A stretch of 64,000 bases of DNA from Streptomyces tendae (GTDB lineage Bacteria > Actinomycetota > Actinomycetes > Streptomycetales > Streptomycetaceae), in contig NZ_BMUY01000006.1 in the NCBI RefSeq assembly GCF_014650435.1, positions 186,001 to 250,000 on the forward strand. Direction: 5' to 3'. A program made the translations under genes and the position numbers. Below, piece after piece: positions 8,499 through 16,609 of the stretch (position 1 is the first letter of the stretch; each line of letters begins with the position of its first letter). Below the pieces are notes generated by a model. The model was not told the origin of the DNA, did no database searches, and worked only from the letters and a program-made list of their open reading frames with translations.

Positions 8499-11400
8499 AT
8501 GCCGCACTCGCCCGTGTCACCCGCCCAACCCCCGGCCCGTCCGGCCGGCCACCCCCGCCCGGTCGTCAGCCGCCGCCGTCTCCTGGAGGGCGGCGCCGCC
8601 GTCTTCGGTGCCCTCGCCCTGTCCGCGTCGCCCGTCGCCGCGCGGGCGGCCGGACACCGGGCGGCCGCCGACGGGACCCCGGAGTGGAACGACTTCGGCG
8701 TCTTCCGGCTCGGCACCGAACCGCCGCACGCCACGCTCACGCCCTACGCGGACGTCCGGCAGGCGCTCGCCGGCGACCGTGCCCGCTCGCCCTACCGGCT
8801 GAGCCTGGACGGCAGCTGGAAGTTCGCCTACGCCGACCGCCCCGAGGACCGGGACGCCGACTTCCACCGCACCGACGTGGACGACGGGGACTGGGAGACC
8901 ATCCCGGTCCCCTCCGTGTGGCAGCTGCACGGCCACGACTTCCCCATCTACCTGAACATCACCTACCCGTACTGGGGCCCCAACGGCCTCGGCGAGGAGC
9001 CGCAGCCGCCCGCCGCGCCGACCCGCTACAACCCGGTCGGCCAGTACCGGCGCACCTTCACCGTCCCGCGCGACTGGACGGGCCGCCGCACCTTCCTGCA
9101 CTTCGAGGGCGTCAAGTCCGCGCACTACGTGTGGATCAACGGCGAACCGGTCGGCTACGACGAGGACTCCTACACGCCCTCCGAGTACGACATCACCGAC
9201 CACCTCAAGCCGGGCACCAACCAGATCGCCGTCGAGGTCTACCGCTACTCCGACGGCGACTGGATGGAGGACCAGGACATGATCCGGGTGAGCGGCATCT
9301 TCCGCTCGGTCCACCTCTACTCCACCCCGGCAGTGCACCTGCGCGACTTCAAGCTGGACACCCCGCTCGACGCCACCTACACCGGCGCCGAACTGGCCGT
9401 CACCGCGAGCGTGCGGGCGTACGGCGGGGGCGGCACCGGGAGCTACACCGTCGAGACCCAGCTCTACGACGCGCGCGGCCACGCCGTCTGGTCCCGGCCG
9501 CTGAAGCAGCCCGTCGACGTGGGCACGGCCCGCGCCGGCGAGGACGTCACCGTACGGGCCGCGAAGGCCGTGCCGAAGCCCCGGCTCTGGTCCGCCGAAC
9601 ACCCCAACCTCTACACGGCCGTCCTTCGCCTGCGGGACCCCGCAGGCAAGGTCACGGAGACCCTGTCCCACCGGGTCGGCTTCCGCGAGTTCGCGCTCAA
9701 GGACGGGCTGATGCGGATCAACGGCGAGCCGGTGTCCTTCCGCGGCACCAACCGCCACGAGATGCACCCCTCCCGCGGCACCGCCCTCACCCGCGAGGAC
9801 ATGGTCGAGGACATCACGATCATCAAGCGGATGAACATGAACAGCGTCCGCACCTCGCACTACCCGAACAACCCGTACTGGCTGGAACTGGCCGACGAGT
9901 ACGGCCTCTACCTCGTCGACGAGACCAACCTGGAGACCCACGGCATCCGCGACGAGTACCCCGGCGACCACCCGGACTGGGCCGCCGCCTGCGTGGCCCG
10001 CGCGCAGAACATGGTGCACCGCGACAAGAACCACGCCTCGGTCGTCATCTGGTCGCTGGGCAACGAGGCGGGCGGCGGCTCCACCTTCAGCGCCATGCAC
10101 GACTGGATCCGCTCCTACGACGACACCCGCGTCATCCAGTACGAGGGCGACGACCGCCCCGGCGTCAGCGACATCCGCTCGGAGATGTACGACAGCCCGC
10201 AGCGCGTCGAGCAGCGCGCGAAGGACACCGCCGACACCCGGCCGTACGTCATGATCGAGTACGCCCACTCGATGGGCAACTCCACCGGCAACTTCAAGAA
10301 GTACTGGGACATCGTCCGCCGGTACGACGTCCTCCAGGGCGGCTGGATCTGGGACTTCGTCGACCAGTCCCTCTACACGCCCGTCCCCGCCCGCACCCTG
10401 CTCACCGAGGCCGGGCCGGCCGGGCTGCGCGGCGAGATCCTCGCCACCCGCGGCACCCTCGACCGCGCCAAGGGCCTGTCCGGCATCACCGTCTTCGAGC
10501 GCGACGACAGCCTCGACCTCACGGGCTCCCTGACCCTGGAGGCATGGGTCACCCCGCACGTGACGGGCTACCACCAGCCGATCATCGCCAAGGGCGACAC
10601 CCAGTACGCGCTGAAGCAGAACGGCCGGACGCTGGAGTTCTTCATCCACTCCGAAGGCCAGTGGATCACCGCGAACTGGACCGTGCCGGACGACTGGACA
10701 GGCCGCGAGCACCACCTCGCGGGTGTCTTCGACGCGGACGCCGGCACCCTGACCCTCTACGTCGACGGCGTCGAACGGGCCACCCGCACCACCGACCGGC
10801 GCCCCAGCAGCAACACCGCGCCCCTCGCCCTCGCCACCGACGCCGACCAGCAGGTACGGGAGTTCAGCGGCACCATCCGCCGGGCCCGCGTCTACGCCCG
10901 CGCCCTCGGCGCCGCCGAACTGGCCTCCGAGAGCCGCGGCCCCGGCGACGACGGCGTGCGGTTCTGGTTCGACGCCGCCACCGTGAAGAGCGAGCAGAAG
11001 CGGCCCGGGGACAAGACGTTCCTCGCCTACGGCGGCGACTGGGGCGACAACCCCAACGACGGCGCCTTCGTCGCCGACGGCATCGTCACCGCCGACCGCG
11101 GCCACACCGGCAAGGCGGCCGAGGTCAAGCGCGTCTACCAGGCGATCAACGCCGCCCGCACCCCCGGCGGCGTCCCCGGCGCGGTCACCCTCACCAACGA
11201 GTACCTCTTCACCCGCCTGCACGAGTTCGACGGCCGCTGGGAACTCGTCGCCGACGGCGAGGTCGTACGGCGCGGCAAGCTGACCCGGGAGCAGCTGGAC
11301 GTGGCACCGCGGTCGAGCAAGGACATCACCGTCCCCGTCCGGCTGCCGGACGACCCCGCCCCGGGCACCGAGTACTTCCTGCACCTCTCCTTCACCACCA

Positions 11401-12422
11401 AGGAATCCACCCCGTGGGCGAAGGCCGGCTTCGAGGTGGCCCGGCAGCAGCTCCCCGTCGAGGCCGGCACCCGGGCCGTGACCCCGGCCCGCCTGGCGAG
11501 CGTCCCGGCCCTGCGCCACGAGGACCGCGACCGGGACGTCGAGGTCACCGGCAAGGGCTTCTCGGTCACCGTCGACAAGCGCACCGGCACCATCACCTCC
11601 TACGAGGCGAAGGGCACCCGGCTGATCACCTCCGGGCCGGTGCCCAACTTCTGGCGCGCGCCCACCGACAACGACAAGGGCAACGGCCAGCACACCCGCA
11701 ACCAGACCTGGCGCGACGCGGGCGCCCGCCGGACGGTCACCGACGTCGCCGTGCGCGCGCTCGGCGACCGGGCCGTCGAGATCAAGGTCACCGGCACCCT
11801 GCCCACCTCGGTGGAGTCCACGTACACCACCACCTACACGGTGTTCGGCAACGCCGAGATCAAGGTCGACAACACCCTGCACCCGGGCGCCGCGAGCCTG
11901 CCGTACCTCCCCGAGGTCGGCACGATGCTGTTCCTGCCGCGCCGCCTGGACCGCGTGCACTGGTACGGCCGCGGTCCCGAGGAGAACCACTGGGACCGCA
12001 ACGACGGCACGGACGTCGGCCGGTACTCCGGGACCGTCGCCGAGCAGTGGACCCCGTACATCCGCCCGCAGGAGAACGGCAACAAGACCGACGTCCGCTG
12101 GATCGCCCTCACCGACCGCCACGGAGTGGGCCTGCTCGCCTCCGGCGAACCCCTGCTGGAGGCGAACGCCTCCTTCTTCACCCCGGAGGACCTGTCGGCC
12201 GGAGTGCGGCACGACTACCAGCTCACCCCGAGGGACCAGGTCGTCCTGCGCCTGAACCACCGGCAGATGGGCGTCGGCGGCGACAACAGCTGGGGCGCGC
12301 ACACCCACGACGAGTTCAAGCTCTTCGCCGACCGGGACTACACGTACACCTACCGGCTGCGCCCGCTCACCGACGTCCGGGACGCGACGCGCGCCTCGCG
12401 GCGGCCGACGGCGACGGAGTAG
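8499..12422 (+). CDS. secreted beta-galactosidase, GH2 with LamG insertion
   Basis: This 1307-residue enzyme of glycoside hydrolase family 2 should hydrolyse beta-galactosides outside the cell. A Tat signal (S24-R-R-R-L-L, then a hydrophobic stretch to about A56) directs export. The GH2 domains follow: sugar-binding jelly roll (PSVWQLHG, HFEGVKSAHYVWING), Ig-like domain, and TIM barrel with acid/base Glu523 (GNEAG) and nucleophile Glu587 (MIEYAHSMGNS). The C-terminal Bgal small chain is also present (FWRAPTDNDKG, WYGRGPEENHWDR, PQENGNKTDVRW). About residues 635-810 are an inserted LamG/concanavalin-like domain (GSLTLEAWVTPHV, HHLAGVFD, YVDGVERAT), so it is longer than E. coli LacZ. ATG 8499 has GGAAGG 8 nt upstream. 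It is a single gene; tandem 22-bp repeats begin at its stop codon. Confidence 0.93.
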   Translation: MPHSPVSPAQPPARPAGHPRPVVSRRRLLEGGAAVFGALALSASPVAARAAGHRAAADGTPEWNDFGVFRLGTEPPHATLTPYADVRQALAGDRARSPYRLSLDGSWKFAYADRPEDRDADFHRTDVDDGDWETIPVPSVWQLHGHDFPIYLNITYPYWGPNGLGEEPQPPAAPTRYNPVGQYRRTFTVPRDWTGRRTFLHFEGVKSAHYVWINGEPVGYDEDSYTPSEYDITDHLKPGTNQIAVEVYRYSDGDWMEDQDMIRVSGIFRSVHLYSTPAVHLRDFKLDTPLDATYTGAELAVTASVRAYGGGGTGSYTVETQLYDARGHAVWSRPLKQPVDVGTARAGEDVTVRAAKAVPKPRLWSAEHPNLYTAVLRLRDPAGKVTETLSHRVGFREFALKDGLMRINGEPVSFRGTNRHEMHPSRGTALTREDMVEDITIIKRMNMNSVRTSHYPNNPYWLELADEYGLYLVDETNLETHGIRDEYPGDHPDWAAACVARAQNMVHRDKNHASVVIWSLGNEAGGGSTFSAMHDWIRSYDDTRVIQYEGDDRPGVSDIRSEMYDSPQRVEQRAKDTADTRPYVMIEYAHSMGNSTGNFKKYWDIVRRYDVLQGGWIWDFVDQSLYTPVPARTLLTEAGPAGLRGEILATRGTLDRAKGLSGITVFERDDSLDLTGSLTLEAWVTPHVTGYHQPIIAKGDTQYALKQNGRTLEFFIHSEGQWITANWTVPDDWTGREHHLAGVFDADAGTLTLYVDGVERATRTTDRRPSSNTAPLALATDADQQVREFSGTIRRARVYARALGAAELASESRGPGDDGVRFWFDAATVKSEQKRPGDKTFLAYGGDWGDNPNDGAFVADGIVTADRGHTGKAAEVKRVYQAINAARTPGGVPGAVTLTNEYLFTRLHEFDGRWELVADGEVVRRGKLTREQLDVAPRSSKDITVPVRLPDDPAPGTEYFLHLSFTTKESTPWAKAGFEVARQQLPVEAGTRAVTPARLASVPALRHEDRDRDVEVTGKGFSVTVDKRTGTITSYEAKGTRLITSGPVPNFWRAPTDNDKGNGQHTRNQTWRDAGARRTVTDVAVRALGDRAVEIKVTGTLPTSVESTYTTTYTVFGNAEIKVDNTLHPGAASLPYLPEVGTMLFLPRRLDRVHWYGRGPEENHWDRNDGTDVGRYSGTVAEQWTPYIRPQENGNKTDVRWIALTDRHGVGLLASGEPLLEANASFFTPEDLSAGVRHDYQLTPRDQVVLRLNHRQMGVGGDNSWGAHTHDEFKLFADRDYTYTYRLRPLTDVRDATRASRRPTATE

Positions 12423-12506
12423 CGGACGGGAACTGGGGGAGTAGCGGACGGGAACTGGGGGAGTAGCGGACGGGAACTGGGGGAGTAGCGGACGGGAGAC
12501 AGGGGA
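12419..12506 (+). repeat. four tandem 22-bp repeats at a stop codon
   Basis: The unit begins GTAGCGGACGGG and ends AACTGGGGGA. Copies are at 12419-12440, 12441-12462 and 12463-12484 (identical) and 12485-12506 (3 mismatches). The first copy contains the TAG stop of the beta-galactosidase gene. The array fills the gap to the convergent regulator gene ending at 12516. Confidence 0.95.
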
Positions 12507-12515
12507 GCGGCGCCG

Positions 12516-12878
12516 TCACTCGGCGGCGTCGCTGATCCCCAGTCGCAGGTGCTCCACGTGGTACACGGCCTGGTCGAGCAGGCCGGCGACATGGTCGTCG
12601 TGCAGGGCGTACACCACCGAACGGCCCCGGCGCTCGCCGACCACCAGGCCCAGATTGCGCAGCAGCCGCAGCTGGTGCGAGCAGGCCGACTGCTCCATGC
12701 CGACCTCCGCCGCCAACTCGGTGGCGGGCAGCGGGCCTTCGCGCAGCCGGGCGAGGATCAGCAGCCGGGACGGGGTGGACAGGGCCTGCAGGGTCGTGGC
12801 CACCTTCGCGACGTTGTCCGCGTCCAGGCGCACCCGCTCGGCGGCGTCCTGCGCGGTGGTGGCGGCTCCGTGACCCAT
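12516..12878 (-). CDS. nmtR: NmtR-type ArsR-family nickel/cobalt sensor
   Basis: The 120-residue winged-helix repressor belongs to the ArsR/SmtB family. The recognition helix is in MEQSACSHQLRLLRNLGLV. The metal ligands of Mycobacterium tuberculosis NmtR are all matched with constant spacing: D94, H96, H107 and H110 (NmtR D91, H93, H104, H107). The N-terminus is MGHG, keeping Gly2 and His3, which also bind nickel in NmtR. NmtR releases DNA on Ni(II)/Co(II), derepressing a P1B-4 ATPase, and exactly such a gene is divergent at 13080. A -10-like TAAGAT ends 6 nt before the ATG, so the mRNA may be leaderless and autoregulated. A zinc-sensing role is the alternative but less likely with this ligand set. 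Confidence 0.88.
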   Translation of the reverse strand: MGHGAATTAQDAAERVRLDADNVAKVATTLQALSTPSRLLILARLREGPLPATELAAEVGMEQSACSHQLRLLRNLGLVVGERRGRSVVYALHDDHVAGLLDQAVYHVEHLRLGISDAAE

Positions 12879-12884
12879 GCGGTC

Positions 12885-12890
12885 ATCTTA
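12885..12890 (-). promoter_or_regulatory. candidate -10 box of nmtR, leaderless
   Basis: On the minus strand TAAGAT ends 6 nt before the nmtR ATG and no ribosome binding site is seen. The overlapping ATGCG-N9-CGCAT inverted repeat (12877-12895) is a possible autoregulatory operator. Confidence 0.45.
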
Positions 12891-12903
12891 CGCATCGCCC
12901 GGA

Positions 12904-13016
12904 GGACCCACGGAGGGCTTAAGGACGCATGGGGGGCCTAAGGACGCACGGAGGGCCTACGGACGCACGGAGGGCTTGAGGACGCACGGAGGACTTAAGG
13001 ACCACGGAGGACTCCG
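12904..13016. repeat. six tandem 19-bp repeats between nmtR and the ATPase gene
   Basis: Units begin at 12904, 12923, 12942, 12961, 12980 and 12999, with consensus GGACGCACGGAGGGCCTAA; the outer copies are the most degenerate. A 19-bp period is near two helical turns, so all units face one side of DNA. They fill the intergenic region between two divergent metal-response genes and contain no credible gene. Confidence 0.95.
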
Positions 13017-13041
13017 AGGTGGCACATGAACAGATGAACGA

Positions 13042-13057
13042 ATGAATGAGTCTTCAT
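13042..13057. promoter_or_regulatory. ArsR-type operator candidate for the ATPase gene
   Basis: ATGAA-TGAGTC-TTCAT is a perfect 5-bp inverted repeat with a 6-nt spacer, resembling ArsR/SmtB-family operators (ATGAA...TTCAT half sites). It lies immediately upstream of the TATGGT -10, between the -35 and -10 regions, where NmtR binding would repress. Confidence 0.55.
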
Positions 13058-13066
13058 GTGTTCCTG

Positions 13067-13072
13067 TATGGT
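13067..13072 (+). promoter_or_regulatory. candidate -10 box of the ATPase gene, leaderless
   Basis: TATGGT ends 7 nt before the GTG at 13080. There is no Shine-Dalgarno sequence before that GTG, which supports a leaderless transcript starting at or near 13080. Confidence 0.45.
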
Positions 13073-13079
13073 GTGGCGC

Positions 13080-14981
13080 GTGTCCACCACCCTCGCCCCC
13101 GCTCCGCAGGCCGCGTCCACCACCGCGGCGCCGCCCCGCCGCCGCACCCGCGTCCTCGCCCTGCCCGAGGCCCGCTGGGCGCTCGTCTCCCTCGTCGCCT
13201 TCCTCCTGGCCCTGCCCCTCGACCTCGGCGGCGCCCCCGCCTGGACCCACGGCGCCCTGTACGTCATCGCCTACGCCGCAGGCGGCTGGGAGCCCGCGCT
13301 CGAAGGGCTGCGGGCGCTGCGCGAGAAGACCCTCGACGTCGACCTGCTGATGATCGTGGCGGCGCTCGGCGCGGCCGCCATCGGGCAGGTGCTCGACGGC
13401 GCCCTGCTGATCGTCATCTTCGCCACCTCCGGCGCCCTGGAGGCCCTGGCCACCGCCCGCACCGCCGACTCCGTGCGCGGCCTGCTCGACCTCGCGCCCA
13501 CCACCGCGACCCGGGTCCGGGACGGCGGCGAGGAGACCGTCCCGACCGCCGAGCTCGCCGTCGGTGACCTGGTCCTGGTCCGGCCGGGGGAGCGGATCGG
13601 CGCCGACGGCACGGTCGTCGAGGGCACCGGAGAGGTCGACCAGGCCACCATCACCGGCGAGTCGCTCCCCGTGCTCAAGCGCACCGGCGACGACGTCTTC
13701 GCCGGCACCCTCAACGGCACCGGCGCCCTGCGCGTCCGCGTCGGGCGCGACCCGGCCGACTCGGTCATCGCCAGGATCGTCACCCTGGTCGAGGAGGCGT
13801 CCCGCACCAAGGCGCCGACCCAGCTGTTCATCGAGAAGATCGAGCAGCGCTACTCGGTCGGCGTGGTCGTCGCCACCCTCGCGGTCTTCGGCATCCCGCT
13901 CGCCTTCGGCGCCGACCTCACGGACGCCCTGCTGCGTGCCATGACCTTCATGATCGTCGCCTCGCCGTGCGCGGTCGTCCTGGCGACCATGCCGCCGCTG
14001 CTCTCGGCCATCGCCAACGCCGGCCGGCACGGCGTCCTGGTCAAGTCGGCGGTCGCCATGGAACGCCTAGGCGAGATCGACACCGCCGCCCTCGACAAGA
14101 CCGGCACCCTCACCGAGGGCACCCCCGAGGTGACCGCCGTGACCCCGGTGGCCGGTGCCGGGGTCGACGAGGACGCCCTCCTCGCCCTCGCGGCCGCGGC
14201 CGAGCACCCCAGCGAGCACCCGCTGGCCCGCGCGATCGTGGCCGCCGCCCGCTCCCGACAGCTGCCGCTCGCGCCCGTGGAGGACTTCACGGCGGCTCCC
14301 GGCCGCGGCGTGACGGCCGTGATCGACGGCCGCACGGTGCACGTCGGCCGCGCGGACAGCCCCGAGGGCGCCGAGACCACCGTCCGCGTCACCCGCGACG
14401 GCACGCTTCTCGGCACCCTCGCCCTCACCGACCGCGTCCGTGCCGACGCCGCCCCGGCCACCGCCGCGCTCACCGCCCTCACCGGCACCGCCCCCGCCCT
14501 GCTCACCGGCGACCACGCGGCCGCCGCCGCCCGGGTGGCCGACGCGACCGGCATCACCGACATCCGCGCCGGCCTGCTGCCCGAGGACAAGGTCGAGGCC
14601 GTACGGGAGCGGGAGCGGGCGGGCCGCAAGGTGCTCTTCGTCGGCGACGGCGTCAACGACGCCCCCGCGCTGGCCGCCGCGCACGCCGGCGTCGCCATGG
14701 GCGGGGCCGGCTCCGACCTCGCCCTGGAGACCGCCGACGCCGTCGTCGTACGCGACGAGCTGACGGCCGTGCCCGCCGTCGTGCGGCTCTCCCGGCGCGC
14801 ACGGCGGCTGGTCGTCCAGAACCTGGCCGTCGCCGGTGTCTGCATCACCGTCCTCGTCCTGTGGGACCTGATCGGTCACCTCCCGCTGCCGCTCGGTGTC
14901 GCCGGTCACGAGGGCTCGACCGTGCTGGTCGGCCTGAACGGCCTGCGGCTGCTGCGCGAGTCGGCCTGGCGCGCGGAGTGA
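13080..14981 (+). CDS. P1B-4 type metal-exporting ATPase (Ni/Co), CtpJ/CtpD-like
   Basis: The 633-residue membrane ATPase should export Co(II)/Ni(II), or Fe(II). P-type motifs: phosphatase-loop TGES, phosphorylated D339 in DKTGTLTEG, GDGVNDAPALAAAHAG. Subclass markers: S295-P-C in TM4 without a CPC, and HEGST at H610 in the last span, the P1B-4 pattern. There is no N-terminal heavy-metal-associated domain, also typical of P1B-4. It is divergent from the NmtR-type sensor, as ctpJ is from nmtR in M. tuberculosis in regulatory terms. Start: GTG 13080 is chosen because a -10 lies 7 nt upstream; ATG 13056 and 13068 are longer options inside the likely promoter. A direct repeat spans the stop codon. 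Confidence 0.9.
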   Translation: MSTTLAPAPQAASTTAAPPRRRTRVLALPEARWALVSLVAFLLALPLDLGGAPAWTHGALYVIAYAAGGWEPALEGLRALREKTLDVDLLMIVAALGAAAIGQVLDGALLIVIFATSGALEALATARTADSVRGLLDLAPTTATRVRDGGEETVPTAELAVGDLVLVRPGERIGADGTVVEGTGEVDQATITGESLPVLKRTGDDVFAGTLNGTGALRVRVGRDPADSVIARIVTLVEEASRTKAPTQLFIEKIEQRYSVGVVVATLAVFGIPLAFGADLTDALLRAMTFMIVASPCAVVLATMPPLLSAIANAGRHGVLVKSAVAMERLGEIDTAALDKTGTLTEGTPEVTAVTPVAGAGVDEDALLALAAAAEHPSEHPLARAIVAAARSRQLPLAPVEDFTAAPGRGVTAVIDGRTVHVGRADSPEGAETTVRVTRDGTLLGTLALTDRVRADAAPATAALTALTGTAPALLTGDHAAAAARVADATGITDIRAGLLPEDKVEAVRERERAGRKVLFVGDGVNDAPALAAAHAGVAMGGAGSDLALETADAVVVRDELTAVPAVVRLSRRARRLVVQNLAVAGVCITVLVLWDLIGHLPLPLGVAGHEGSTVLVGLNGLRLLRESAWRAE

Positions 14982-15014
14982 TCCGCGAGACACCGGCAGG
15001 CGGAGTGATCCGCG
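14973..15014 (+). repeat. 15-bp direct repeat over the ATPase stop codon
   Basis: GCGGAGTGATCCGCG occurs at 14973-14987 and again at 15000-15014, 27 bp apart. The unit is itself palindromic (CGGA-GTGA-TCCG) and the first copy includes the TGA stop of the ATPase gene. Confidence 0.9.
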
Positions 15015-15087
15015 GAAGCGCAGCACGGGTCACGTCGATGTCGGATTCCCGCCAGCCCGCACCCGTCCCGGGGGTCATCCTGGATAC

Positions 15088-16572
15088 ATGCAGACGGGAA
15101 TGCACACCGACACCGAGCGCTGCGTGCGCGCCGTGCAGTCGAAGGACGCGCGGTTCGACGGCTGGTTCTTCACGGCCGTCCTGACGACCCGCATCTACTG
15201 CCGGCCCAGCTGCCCGGTGGTGCCGCCCAAGCCCGCGAACATGACCTTCTACCCGAGCGCGGCGGCCTGCCAGCAGGCCGGGTTCCGGGCGTGCAAGCGC
15301 TGCCGCCCGGACACCAGCCCCGGCTCGCCCGAGTGGAACCGGCGCGCCGACCTCACGGCCCGCGCCATGCGCCTGATCGCCGACGGCGTCGTCGACCGCG
15401 AGGGCGTGCCCGGCCTCGCCGCCCGCCTCGGCTACAGCACCCGGCAGGTCGAACGCCAGCTCCTGGCCGAACTGGGCGCCGGCCCCCTCGCGCTCGCCCG
15501 GGCCCAGCGCGCCCAGACCGCACGGCTGCTGATCGAGACCACCCCGCTGCCCATGGCGGACATCGCCTTCGCGGCCGGCTTCTCCTCCATCCGCACCTTC
15601 AACGGCACGGTCCGCGAGGTCTACGCCCTCTCCCCGAGCGAACTGCGCACCCGCGCCCCCAGGAACCGCCCCGCCCCCACCGCTCCCGGCGCCCTGTCCC
15701 TCCGCCTCCCCTTCCGCACCCCGCTCAACCCCGACAACCTCTTCGGCCACCTCGCCGCCACCGCCGTACCCGGCGTGGAGGAGTGGAAGGACGGCGCGTA
15801 CCGGCGCACTCTGCGCCTCCCGTACGGTCACGGCATCGTGACCCTCACCCCCAACCCCGATCACATCGCCTGCCGCCTCACCCTCAGCGACCTGCGCGAC
15901 CTGACCGTCGCCATCAGCCGCTGCCGGCGCCTGCTCGACCTGGACGCCGACCCGACGGCGATCGACGACCAACTGCGGGCCGACCCGCTGCTCGCACCGC
16001 TCGTCGACAAGGCCCCCGGGCGGCGGGTGCCGCGCACGGTGGACGAGGCGGAGTTCGCCGTACGGGCCGTGCTCGGGCAGCAGGTCTCCACCGCCGCCGC
16101 CCGTACGCACGCCGCCCGCCTGGTCACCGCGCACGGCGATCCGGTGGACGACCCCGAGGGCGGCCTGACCCACCTCTTCCCGTCCACCGCGGCACTGGCG
16201 GCGGTGGACCCCGAGACCCTCGCCATGCCGCGGACCCGCCGCACCACCTTCACCACCCTGGTCACCCACCTGGCCGACGGCTCGCTCAACCTGGGCGTCG
16301 AATCCGACTGGGCCGAGACCCGCGACCGGCTCCTGGCCCTCCCCGGCTTCGGTCCCTGGACCGCCGACGTCATCGCCATGCGCGCCCTCGGCGACCCCGA
16401 CGCCTTCCTCCCCACCGACCTCGGCATCCGCCGCGCCGCCGCCGAACTGGGCCTGCCCTCCACTCCGGCCGCGCTCACCGCCCGCGCGGCGGCCTGGCGG
16501 CCCTGGCGGGCGTACGCCGTCCAGTACCTGTGGGCGACCGACGACCACCCGATCAACTTCCTGCCCGTATGA
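15088..16572 (+). CDS. AdaA-AlkA fusion: methylation-responsive regulator and 3-methyladenine glycosylase
   Basis: The 494-residue DNA repair protein joins two activities. Residues 1-80 are the Ada zinc domain with C38, C42, C69 and C72; C38 would accept methyl groups from DNA methylphosphotriesters. Next is an AraC-type HTH (about 85-185; MADIAFAAGFSSIRTFNGTV). From about 200 to the end is an AlkA-like HhH-GPD glycosylase: hairpin LLALPGFGPWTADVIAMRALG and the catalytic Asp in DAFLPTDLG, which excises alkylated purines. This AdaA-AlkA fusion is known in actinobacteria. ATG 15100 (GACGGGA upstream) is an alternative start. ogt follows after 37 nt, so alkylation repair is grouped and probably self-induced through the methylated Ada domain. 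Confidence 0.92.
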   Translation: MQTGMHTDTERCVRAVQSKDARFDGWFFTAVLTTRIYCRPSCPVVPPKPANMTFYPSAAACQQAGFRACKRCRPDTSPGSPEWNRRADLTARAMRLIADGVVDREGVPGLAARLGYSTRQVERQLLAELGAGPLALARAQRAQTARLLIETTPLPMADIAFAAGFSSIRTFNGTVREVYALSPSELRTRAPRNRPAPTAPGALSLRLPFRTPLNPDNLFGHLAATAVPGVEEWKDGAYRRTLRLPYGHGIVTLTPNPDHIACRLTLSDLRDLTVAISRCRRLLDLDADPTAIDDQLRADPLLAPLVDKAPGRRVPRTVDEAEFAVRAVLGQQVSTAAARTHAARLVTAHGDPVDDPEGGLTHLFPSTAALAAVDPETLAMPRTRRTTFTTLVTHLADGSLNLGVESDWAETRDRLLALPGFGPWTADVIAMRALGDPDAFLPTDLGIRRAAAELGLPSTPAALTARAAAWRPWRAYAVQYLWATDDHPINFLPV

Positions 16573-16609
16573 GCCCTTTTGAGCCCGTCCGAGGAGTCGG
16601 AGCGAACCC

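Noticed and set aside
8517..12308. Very long open frame (1263 codons) antisense to the beta-galactosidase gene, and an equally long one in a third frame
   Set aside because: They are GC-rich shadows of the real gene: composition is Gly/Val/Arg/Ala-dominated, no domain is recognisable, and the sense frame has complete GH2 motifs.
12904..13016. Possible CRISPR array
   Set aside because: Units are 19 bp, adjacent with no spacers, and there are no cas genes.
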